Assembly: GCF_047496725.1 (NCBI RefSeq)
Contig: NC_132973.1
Coordinates: forward strand, 6,919,233 to 6,983,232
Direction: 5' to 3'
DNA from: Anoplolepis gracilipes
Lineage: Eukaryota > Arthropoda > Insecta > Hymenoptera > Formicidae
Length of the DNA: 64,000 nt
Shown: piece after piece, positions 1 to 10,900 of the stretch
Layout of the letters: the number at the start of each line of letters is the position of its first letter
Position numbering within the stretch: the stretch's first letter is position 1
Notes under the pieces: generated by a model
Told to the model about the DNA's origin: nothing
Databases searched by the model: none
What the model saw: only the letters and a program-made list of their open reading frames with translations
Translations under genes and position numbers: made by a program

Positions 1-664
1 ATCTTTAAGTTTCACACGTAATACTTCTCCCGATGGAACAAATATATCGCTTACTGTTAGAGCACGATTTTTCTGTTCATCCAATTTCTTGACAATCTCT
101 GTCACACTCCTTGCAAATAAAATGTATACTGTTTTATTATAGAATTAATAATATTTATAATATACAAGTCACTAAGGAAGCATGCTTAGCTGTGATTTTT
201 TTTCTTTCTACATATTTATCTATTACATAATGCTGGAGAAGATTGTACATAAATGTACAATTGGATATTTTAACGATTCAGAATAGATTAATCGTATTTA
301 GTAGAGGGCGCAAAATGTACAAGATTCGAGAAACGTGCGAATGATAAGAAACAAGCATGGCGAGTATAGGACGGTGGGTTAGGTTCATGTACTTCCAAGG
401 TTACTTCGTCATCTTTGTCGTTTTTCCAGGATGATGGTACGAAAATATCTTACACTCGAAGCGCGATGAAATATTATTCTCTATTATTATTCTCAGAAGA
501 GACTATTATATGTATATATACTTTCGCGAGAGAGACCTAGAGAGAGGGAGGAAGAGAATATGGACGGGCTCACACATTGTTATCGCTTACTTGTGCAGAC
601 GTCTCGTGACTTCGAGGCAGTCCGTTGTTCGGGCCTCCACCGTAACGTTACACAATTTCCTCAT
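1..664 (-). CDS. 5' part of an unrecognised gene, runs off left edge
   Basis: Two exons can be joined. Exon 1 (664 down to 591) starts at an ATG, encodes MRKLCNVTVEARTTDCLEVT and a few more residues, and ends in phase 2 at a GTAAGC donor. Exon 2 (109 down to 1) follows a TTTGCAAG acceptor and reads on in frame as SVTEIVKKLDEQKNRALTVS, then DIFVPSGEVLRVKLKD, without a stop. The joined 61-residue start is hydrophilic, with no signal peptide or membrane segment. I do not recognise the family. The clean phase match and lysine-rich, protein-like composition support a real gene, but the start is tentative because an alternative upstream frame in the GC-rich first exon cannot be excluded. Its promoter probably lies between this exon and the plus-strand CYTH gene. 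Confidence 0.5.
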
Positions 665-1245
665 TTTGCGCGACTCATGACCCACGTATCGGCCGACTCG
701 TCCTTACTCATTTCCCCGCGGTCTCCTGACACGCGCATCTCCTTCGCACGCTGAGAAATTCGCCCGACATTCGCCCGTCGTCGCTGCCGCTTAGCTTAGC
801 TTAGCTGCGCCGCTGCCCCCAGCTGTTCCTGCTATCCGTAAAATGTCCACTTCCTCCTTCCTCTTTCCGTTGCAACAGTGATGCCAGATGCCAGATGGAT
901 GCTAGAGATACCGGTACCGAAGTGATTTTTCCCACTACTCGGTTGTCTTTTCGGGCGTGCTCCATTTGACACTTCGAAGCGTTCGACTTTCGACTGACCA
1001 ATCAGAGCGAAGAAATAAGAAACGTGTATACATCATAATACTTTCGCTTACGTGGGATGGGATAAAGGAGTATCTATTAAAGGATACATATCGTATCTAG
1101 ATATTCGTATATCATGATACAAAATATAAAATTCTGTTTGAGAACTGTGGACGTTTTGAATTATAAAGGATAAATATAAGTTTAATCTATTAAATTATAT
1201 GTAGAAGTCAAACGTCAAGTTATTTTCTATTGAAAAATTTTAAAG
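665..1245. promoter_or_regulatory. Presumed divergent promoter between two head-to-head genes
   Basis: This stretch is clearly richer in G+C and CpG than its surroundings up to about position 1000 and lies between the ATG of a minus-strand gene (664) and the ATG of the plus-strand CYTH gene (1246). It includes a short run of TTAGC repeats near 790-806. I see no convincing TATA box. A shared promoter is inferred from the head-to-head layout, not from a specific motif. Confidence 0.4.
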
Positions 1246-2069
1246 ATGAAAAACATTGAGATAAAAGCAAAAATAATTGACAATATTGATCAAGTTATTT
1301 CAAAAGCTAAAGAGCTAAGTAGGAATGATGGAAGAATAATAAAACAGCATGACATCTTCTTTAATGCAACAAAGTCAAGACTAAAATTACGAAAATTTGA
1401 GGTAAAAATGATTATTATTTAATATATTTATTAACAGTATATAAAAATGCATATTTCAATGATTGGAATATATTTTTTACAAAATGTTATAACAAAATAA
1501 TAGGCTTGGGCATATTTATATTTTAAGAATGTTTCTTTTTTTTAAGATGCCTAAAAATTATCGCATTATATTATTTTTGTATAAATTTTTCTTTTGTGAT
1601 TGTAGAATGGTACTGCAGAATTAATTTCTTACAAGCGACCTGATACAAAAGGACTAAAAATATCTGTTTATGACAAAGCATTTATAAATACAGATGATGT
1701 AAACTTAATTGAAAATATTTTGTCAAGTTCCATTGGTGTATTTGGGGTTGTTAAAAAGACAAGACATATATTTATTGTCGAGCGAACACGAATACATATT
1801 GATAATGTTGATCATTTGGGCAATTTTATAGAATTAGAGGTTTGTAAGTCTTTTCATTGTAAAGTTTTGCTAGCAAGGATAAACAATTTTAATAATATAA
1901 TGTATTAATGTAGGTAATGATGCAATCAGATGATGAGATGCCAGATTGTGACCAGCAAACTGCAGAGAAAATTGCTGGTAATCTTATGAAGGCACTGTTC
2001 ATAAATGAAGAAAATTTAATCGCAGAAGCATACATAGATTTACTCAATCACCAAAACAATTTGTCATGA
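1246..2069 (+). CDS. CYTH-domain protein (CyaB/thiamine triphosphatase-like), 181 aa
   Basis: Three exons join in phase 0: 1246-1401, 1606-1839 and 1914-2069, giving 181 residues. The start MKNIEIKAK carries the charged beta-strand typical of CYTH proteins. Later conserved blocks are RLKLRKFENGTAELISYKRP, GVVKKTRHIFIVERTRIHID and VDHLGNFIELEVM, which match the tunnel-lining Arg/Lys and Glu residues that bind triphosphate and metal ions in this superfamily. Family members include class IV adenylyl cyclase and thiamine triphosphatase. The animal members of this small type have no settled substrate, so only a triphosphate tunnel fold can be claimed. No signal peptide or membrane segment is seen. 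A polyadenylation signal AATAAA lies at 2151-2156. Intron boundaries are canonical GT-AG. Confidence 0.9.
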
Positions 2070-2235
2070 TTTAATGCTGTACATTATAATTGATTATATT
2101 TCTAAAAATATAAAAGTATGTTCTCCATTTTATAATATTTAATCAATTTTAATAAATAATTTTCATAAAATCTAATTTTTTTGTAAAAAAAAAATATCAA
2201 ATGTTATTCGCACATGCACTGACGGTTGACATTTT

Positions 2236-2343
2236 GTTTTTTTTATCCACTTCTGAACTAGTGCAGTAAGTTAGAGTAAGAAACAAATATACTTTTTCTC
2301 GTTCTAACTTACTGCACTAGTTCAGAAGTGCAGGAATAAAAAA
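2236..2343. repeat. Long palindrome with perfect 28-bp arms
   Basis: The arms at 2248-2275 and 2303-2330 are exact reverse complements (CACTTCTGAACTAGTGCAGT and eight more bases), separated by 27 bases. Weaker complementarity continues outward through T-rich and A-rich flanks to about 2236 and 2343, and partly into the loop. It sits between the 3' end of the CYTH gene and Dim1. It may be a small foldback transposon remnant (MITE) or a transcribed hairpin. No target-site duplication is obvious. Confidence 0.75.
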
Positions 2344-2617
2344 CAAACCTATTATTTAAGATTAATGTGTCATTTGTCGTTTACTAAGCTACCGATTGGC
2401 TGCTATTGTAAGAAAACTTTGGTACTCTAGAAATTCTCTATTCGATAACCAATCGGATATAGTCCACGAAAGTTTGTCGTATCGATGCAATATAACCCTT
2501 ATATTCGTTACATTAATATTGGAACCAAGCCTAATCATACGGGCAATGTCAATATTATTGTCCACATGATGATATTGTCCAGTTGAATACTTTCTCTGCA
2601 ATCGTGGATTGTTGATT

Positions 2618-2648
<31 letters not shown>

Positions 2649-2831
2649 CATGTTTTGAAGATCAGGGTGATAATCCAGTTAAGAAGAAGAAAAGAATTTT
2701 TTTTCTTTATTTATACGATATGTATTATTGTGATTTTTCAAAGCGTAGAATATAAAACTAAATTAAATAATTTTGCAATAGTGAATTTCATATTTTATAC
2801 GCATATTTGAATTTTACACATATATCTCAAA

Positions 2832-3562
2832 ATGTCTTACATGCTATCGCATTTGGAAAACGGCTATCAAGTCGATCAAGCTATTCTATCGGAAGAAGAT
2901 AGAGTTGTGGTAAGTTTTCCAATGTGATACTTAATCTTTCAATTTCGAATTAACTGCGACAGCATTATTATTTCAAGTTAAAATTTCCAAAATTGTAAAT
3001 AACATTTTTTACAGGTTATTCGTTTTGGACATGATTGGGATCCAATGTGTATGAAAATGGATGAAGTGCTCTATAATATTGCAGAAAAGGTTAAGAATTT
3101 CGCAGTTATTTACTTGGTCGACATTACGAAAGTACCAGATTTTAATAAAATGTATGTATGAATTTATCTATATGATAAAATTCATTCTAGATTAATAGAC
3201 TTAATTAAAATTAGATTAATGAATTTCTGAATTAGAGAATTAAAGAGAAATTAAGTTAGCTGCTCAATGCTAAACAAAACAATAGTAATTGATAAAAATA
3301 ATGATTACATATAGCATGATATATGACATAATACAATATTTTTTACAGGTATGAACTTTATGATCCATGTACAGTAATGTTTTTCTTTAGAAACAAACAC
3401 ATTATGATAGATTTAGGTACTGGAAACAACAATAAAATTAATTGGACATTAGAAGATAAACAAGAAATGATTGATATTATTGAGACTGTGTATCGAGGTG
3501 CTAGGAAAGGTCGAGGTTTGGTAGTTTCACCCAAAGATTATTCTACTAAATATCGATATTAA
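2832..3562 (+). CDS. Dim1: Dim1/TXNL4A, U5 snRNP 15-kDa thioredoxin-like protein, 142 aa
   Basis: Exons 2832-2909, 3015-3151 and 3349-3562 join in phases 0 and 2 to give exactly 142 residues, the usual length of this very conserved family. Recognisable blocks are HLENGYQVDQAILSEEDRVV, IRFGHDWDPMCMKMDEVLY, FAVIYLVDITKVPDFNKMYE, FFFRNKHIMIDLGTGNNNK and the C-terminal RGLVVSPKDYSTKYRY. The protein is a thioredoxin-fold component of the U4/U6.U5 tri-snRNP and is needed for pre-mRNA splicing in the nucleus. As in orthologues it lacks the CxxC redox motif. A polyadenylation signal AATAAA is at 3631-3636. All splice sites are canonical. Confidence 0.97.
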
Positions 3563-5504
3563 TTTATTTAGGAAATATAATTAATATTATTATTGAAAAA
3601 AAGATTGATATTATATTTGTTTGACATAAAAATAAAAAGACTTATAAATTTCAAAAATCTAATATGATTGAATAAACAATGCAATTATATATACTTTATT
3701 GTAATTTTGTGTTATGCATATCTTAAATAAATATAAGTATAAACATATGTATAAAATGTATGAACTCTACAAGCTATAGAAACATATATACAATTCTTAT
3801 GGATTATGTGTTAATTTCTTTGCTATTATTTCTATTATTTAGTGTTTTTCAATCCTAGCTGGACTAGAGATTATTTAAGATACTATATCTGGTAATAATG
3901 CATGTAAGTATTAAATATAGTATCACTTAATATATTTTGATGTCGTATACATTCATGTATGGGAATGTTTACGGAATTGTGATTATTTAGAAAAGAATGT
4001 ATAAAGTAACATATTAATTCTATCCTAAGAATCTTTATGAATTTTTTGTCAACATATTTATTTACAAATAATTCTAATTTATACTCTCAAATATATATCT
4101 ATGTATTCTCTGATTATAATTTAACATATGTAAATTATAACTCAATTCTCTTTCACATGTCTGCAAAAAATATATACTTCATAAATCACTGTTGTTTGAA
4201 AAAAATATAACACAATTCACATGCAATATAAGATAGATTTCAACAAAATGATATGGGGCTTACTGTTCATTGCATATTGCGTGCTATCGTCAAGTACATC
4301 TTGAGCTGATCTCGAACAAGTTAATAATGGAAAACTCTCCTGTTTTAAACTTTCTCTACTTAATTCATATGATGAATTGTTCAGTGATTTATAAATGACA
4401 CAATCCAAAGTTCGGGATTTTCCTAAAGATAGCATTTGTCAATACATTTTTACATTTTTTAGGAAAAATAATTTTGATATATAATCTGTCCTACTGACCT
4501 ACATAAATGTGACAGGGTTTTACATTTATGGAACCCATTGATTTGTATTGTCTCAAACCTTAAAGCAAAATTACACGGAATGAAATCTCTTACATGATAA
4601 TATAAATCAGCATATTTACAATGAGTTGCATGTTGAATAGAGTTTGCGTTCCTTTTTCCTACCATTTAATTTTAAATATAACATAGAACAGTTTAGATTC
4701 GTGAGACTTTGTGCCAATCTTACCGCTATCTGTTATATTTCTTCTTTGATAATTTGTTGACCAAGGAAAGAGAGTGTAGATTGATACCAGAGACTCCATA
4801 GATATGGAGCTATTATGTTTTTTTGCTAGAACAAATAAATGTGCACAATTTTAATTGCGCATTATATTAAATAATAATAATAATATAAACAATATAAATA
4901 GTTTTACAATATAGAATATCCAATTCACAAAAACGTATTTTATATTAAAATAAATTTTATGTTAGAAGATATAGATATATTAGATATTAGAAGATTAGAT
5001 AGATTTTATATTAGAATAGATTTGTTTAGGAAAACAAAATTTTGCTTTAATGTATATATTATATTATATTCCCAAAAATAATGAATTACAATACAGTTCA
5101 TTTGTTCCATATTACATTTAAATGAAGTGGCCAAAGGTGCTACAGAATTATTTATTTTCAAGTTGCAAACAGAAAAGCAATGAGTATATAAATTTAAGAT
5201 AATATTACTAGCTAAGAGATGATAGAAAACTAAAAGATAATGAATGAATAATGAACAAAACAATCCAGATAAAAGCAAAGTTGAAAAAGATAGCACAATC
5301 CAAGCATTTATTCCTACCTCATCACGTGTTAGATATAGTTGAAGAAGAGACTCTCATTCTGTATATACAAAATAGAGAGATTAATTATTAAATAGAGTAT
5401 AAATAAATTATTACTAGCATGCTTTTTTTTGATACTACTAATATAATACTACAAGAGTAATATCTAATTTGTTCTGCGAACAAGAGTATACAAGTAAGTA
5501 TGTA
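3563..5504. other. Convergent 3' region between Dim1 and the phosphatase
   Basis: Very AT-rich sequence holds the 3' UTR of Dim1 on the plus strand and presumably a long 3' UTR of the receptor phosphatase on the minus strand. Short open frames at 4217-4665 and 5006-5296 on the minus strand show no family resemblance and no splice support, so I do not call them genes. Nothing else is recognised here. Confidence 0.5.
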
Positions 5505-7881
5505 TTACGTACATATTTCAAGATTGTTGACTAGATTTGCATCTGAATTCGTTGTTTCTTTGATCTTAGAGATATTTTCATATACTGGATCAACAGGTGG
5601 TGGTTTATCTATAAGAATGCAGAATCATGTAAGTTTTTAGAATATTTAATTGAAAAATATATATTATAAGGATATAAAAGAGACTTACAAGTTTTTAAGA
5701 AATAGGGATTCTTGAGTACTTGTTTTATACAATTATATATATAAGCATATTGACTCTGAAAATGTAAAAATGTATTTTCTGTATTAAAGTCTATATAGAA
5801 ATATTAATATACACAGTAGTTAATATATTTCAGAGAGTTGACAAAGAAATAGATAATGTGCATATATCTCTATAAAATGTGAATAAAGTTTAATGTTTTC
5901 TTAGCAAGGATGTCAGCTTTATAACTTTTTAAATTTTAACATTTATTAGCTTAGAAATTAAACTGATTTATTTATACTAATGCAGTTTACTTACTTCTCT
6001 TTGCACCATATTTATTCTATGATGTCGCAGTCTGTACACAATTCCGAATACATCTAACTTTCTGTTATCTCTAAGATGTTGCAAGAGAATATCTATCGCT
6101 ATTAACGTTCCTGTTCTACCAATGCCGGCACTGTAAAATATATATAACGATATTTTTTTATTATTAAACAGTACAATTCCAATTAATTATAAAAGTTATG
6201 ATTAAAATAGTCCATTAATTAATATTGTAAAACAATATTTTATTTATATTCTATATGAATGGCTCTAAAACATTTTGTGTGCATAGATTATTCCAGATTT
6301 AAATTAATAGGTATATATTTTGTTTAAACAATTCTTCTTTTATGTAAAGATAATGTGTATTATTTTTTTTATATATAAATAATAATTTACATATACAACG
6401 AACATATTGATAACAAGATTTTATAAAGTCGACAAATGGATTTAACCATAAATAAAATATTTCAATTATATTTATTTATACCTGCAGTGAACGACAATGA
6501 AATCTTTATTGGCACTAATATTTCGACGCATAATTTGACAGAAATTGATCATTGCATCGAAATCTTCCGGAACATCGTGATCAGGCCAGTCTTTAAAGTG
6601 CAAGTGAGTGATATTTCTTTTTTTATTCTCCTGCAATTTTATTATTCTTATTATATATATATATATATATTCTCTGCGCATAAAAACTTTTTCTATTGTT
6701 GCAAATATGCGCTAGTCACGTAAAAATTGAACCTTTTGTAGTACAAGTGTTCTTTGGGTATATGTTCTGAAATCTAATTCGCTTGTACATCGTATCGTCA
6801 TGTTCTCATAACGGAAGGTTTCCCTAATAGCCGGATAGTATTGATGACATTTTTCCTGAAAAAAAAAAAATATTAATATACAATAAAAGTTACGTTGTGT
6901 GAATTATATCGGCAATCAGAATTTACTTTGCCCTTCTCGATCAACTGGGTTAGCATAACTATAATATTAATATTGTATTGATCGACCATCCTCCAAAAAT
7001 CATAGGTAGTTTCCTCCTTTGGACCTTGACAAGCTATGTATTCGTCCTCTCCCGTATATCCCTGAAATATACAGTGCAATAATATTTGTTTGAGTATTTA
7101 CAAATATACAGTTTTGAGATTTAGAAAAAAATTCCTTCTTTTTTAATCAAGTTACAATTTTATAAAATTAATATTTTATATTTTTGCTAAAAAATTTAGT
7201 TCATGTTTTTTTCTCTTGACAAGAAAGATTGTTATACGCACACCACGTGTGCATACATCATATAAAATGCTTACCCTAATGAATGATGCGTTAATATAAT
7301 CTGTGTTGGGATCGTTATCTATCACTTCCAGCTTTACTCTTGAGAAATCATCTGAAAGTATGAATCACGTTTAATTCACGTGCAAGTATATATCTGTGTA
7401 TATATATATATATATACAGATATATATGTATGTGTGTATATCTGTATACGTGTGTGCGTGTGCGCGAGAAATAATATAGATAAGAATATTCGTACAGGGT
7501 AAAATGTCAGAGTATCGATTTTTCTTTCGATTAGCCTGTAAGCAGGCGGTGTTTGTGGGCATCTGCAAATCGACGCTGAGAGTCTGAAGTAGCCGAAATT
7601 CATTGCTCAATTTCCCAGGATTGTCGACCAATTGTTGACAATGGCTAATGAATTTTTTTCTGGTGAACGGGGCGGGTACAGGTGAACCGGGCATATCAGA
7701 GTGCAAAAATCTTCGAAACACTCTGAAATTACAGAGAGATTGTAAATTTTCATATAACAATATATTATGCAAACATATAAATTAATAAAATATTATGTAA
7801 AAAATATATATTTATATTTAAATGAATAAATGCGTAGTAAAAATAATCAAGATGAAAATATACAAGGTGTATGGATATAAT

Positions 7882-7913
<32 letters not shown>

Positions 7914-10900
7914 CGTAATATAAAATAATAAAATATATAATAAATAGATATACACACATGTGCCCGCGCGCACACATAATAATAAAGATTAAAAGAATAA
8001 TCACTGAATGGGATCAACGTCTTTGTTAACGCGAAGGCCGTCGATGAACATTACAGATGCGCAATAGGATTCGTGTTTTATATACACATAACTTTTTTTA
8101 CTGTAGGTAGACACCGTCGGTAGCGGTTCATTCATCATAGTAGGGGAACAATAAGAAACTTACGCAATAAACATACGCACTTGGCTAGGAACGAATAAAC
8201 CGACTCGATTCTCCAGAAGGTCGAAAGTGTCATAATCGAATTTCCGGCGGGGAATTTTTTTTATAATAACAAAGTTATTACGACGACACTATATCTATTG
8301 TATTCACTCGCACTCTTCCACGCGTTTAAAAATATCCATGATAAAAATACTCGATTCGAAATTCGAACTCGCGATAGTTCGCCACAGACACCTCGTCGTA
8401 CACTAAGTCCGCAATACGCGGTATATCTTAGCGTGCCTATGATAGACGTGCATCGAGCGACCTTGCTCACGCTTTAGTGCTATATAGTTCTCTTCTGAGT
8501 CATGGAATAAATATTGATCATTGTTCATAAACGCGTGTACCTGTCCGGTACGTTTCAGGCTTATCACACGGCACATCATCGCGATGAGAGTTCGATCGGT
8601 CCCAAAATAATATATCGGTAATGTAATATCGATTCGTTCTTGTAATTTAAAATTTCCAATGATTACAGAAATTTTATCTTATCTTATTTTATTACCATTT
8701 GTAGAAAGACATTTCGCTGATAACGCAGTTTAAAATGTAAGAATTGAAAACATCGCGTTTAAAAAAAATCGAAATAATTAAATTAATTATCTTTATTATT
8801 ATGTAATCGATTATTTGCACCTCTTCTAGTATATCAAAGTTAAGTAAAGTTAACTTACATGTACGGCGAACATTTTCGCACGAGCAACATCATTGTCACC
8901 AGTACCCCGATGAAAAGAATGCCGAAGATCGCTCCGACCACAAGACCAACATTTAGCTCCGCGTCTAATATTATAAAAAAAAAAATGAATAAAATAAGAT
9001 GTATTTTTTTTTGTTATTTATGAGATTAATTATCGAAACTATGCGTAAAGATGACAAGATAACACTCACTCGTTTTTATCTGAAATACATCAGAGTCAGT
9101 GTAACCACCAGAAGTAAAGGCTCTCATTCTAACGTGATACCACGTGTCCGGCTTGAGAGGTCCGTTGCAATACAATCGCTTGTCCGTGTTGGACGAGACT
9201 TCCTTGCAGTCGGTGTCCTCACCGATAGTATATTTAACGGCTTTTATGTGACCGTAATCAACGACGTGGTTTTCTAAACGGGAAAATTACAGATATTTAA
9301 TGATCCGTGCACGCGAATACGTTTAGATTTTTTTCACTCTTTCGTAACTGTCATCTCATATCAACCATCTGTATAAACGTATCACCTACGATAAGGATCC
9401 CATAGCGGCTTGGTCGCTTGATATGTTATGGAAAAGTCCGTCATCATCGCTTCCTCCCAGGAGGACACGTTAGGCCAGCTCTTATCCTTCAGATCGAACC
9501 TCGTGTTCGATTGAACATTATTGTATCCCTTCTCCGATACCATAACAGCGTAATACTTGATGTCACCGTTGGTATCGAGGAATAGGGGTAGCAAGATAGC
9601 AGCCGTAGTTGTAGATCTACGTGCCTTGTACGGATTTATGGTGATCAATTTTATATATTCCTCATCGGGTTGTGGTGGTACTGAAACGTAAAAAAGATCT
9701 TTTATAGAATCGATTATAAATAAAAAAGATGATTACTACATGGTATATAGAATGTTTCTTACGCAATAGCGGCACAATAAAATATGTTGATATAATAAAA
9801 AAAAAATTATCAGAATTATATATCCGCAAATATATTGTATTAATACATACTGCCAGCAGGATACGTCTTGCTTTCACTCGTTGACATGACAGTATTGACG
9901 TCTACAACTTTGGTGGATATCGTGAAAGTATAATTATACTCTCCTTTCAGTTCGTTGAGATTTATCAAGCACATATAATCGTTGTAAATGTATTCTTTGC
10001 ATTGGTGTATTTTGTAAAAGGAATGGTCCGGATACTTGTCTCTAATACCGTAAACCGATATATTGAAGAATTCGAGCCGACCGTTTAAAGAACACGGCAA
10101 GCCCCATGTCACAATCGTATCCAACACGTTGCTGTTATCCGAATTTTCTTTAATAATGATAAACGAGGAATTGAATTTCGAGATTGCCCCTGGAACTGAA
10201 TACAATCACAGATAATATTTAAAACGCAAAAGAAAGAGAAAGAGGTAAAAATATTTATATTTTTTTAATTATTAAATGTTTTTATACACGATTGTATAAA
10301 TATTTCACTGCTACAGTTAGTTGTCAATGATATAATATTTATCTCAAATCGTTTCTATGTTATTTTTATAACAAAAAGATTTTTATTTTGTATAAAATGG
10401 CGGACATAAAATATTAAATATATATAAAAAATATATTAATATTTTAAAAAATAATAATAATTTTATTATAACAAAAAAAAATGAAAATAATATATATATA
10501 TATACCTGTGCTACTAGTTTCAATAGTTTGTGGAGTACTACATTCGCTCCATCCTGCTCCTGTTCTTGCTTTCATGCACACAGTATAGTTTGTATATGCT
10601 TTTGCCTCGAGATAACTATCGATAAATACGTTTCCGCTTACGTTACGTTTGATGTGATTCTTCGATTCTTCGCGAGTACACCAATTCGGAATCGGGTAAA
10701 GTGGTTCCCAATTAATTGTCATCTCAAACTCTTCTAAATTACCAGGCAAACATTCTGGTGGCTCCCAACTCAAAGTGAATTGCGAATTCGTAATATTGTC
10801 GAAGGTAAATTTAGGAGGAGATGGTACTGAAATTATAATTTAGAGTTACATTAAAATTAGTTAGCTAAAGAATTACATATATAACTATAATTATTATAAT

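Noticed and set aside
790..806. TTAGC repeat resembling an insect telomere repeat
   Set aside because: The unit is TTAGC, not TTAGG, with only about three copies in a promoter region.
2389..2601. 70-codon minus-strand frame between the CYTH gene and Dim1
   Set aside because: No similarity or splice context; composition is like the intergenic background.
4217..4665. Two minus-strand frames beyond the phosphatase stop codon
   Set aside because: They lie in the expected 3' UTR and show no domain or splice signals joining them to each other.
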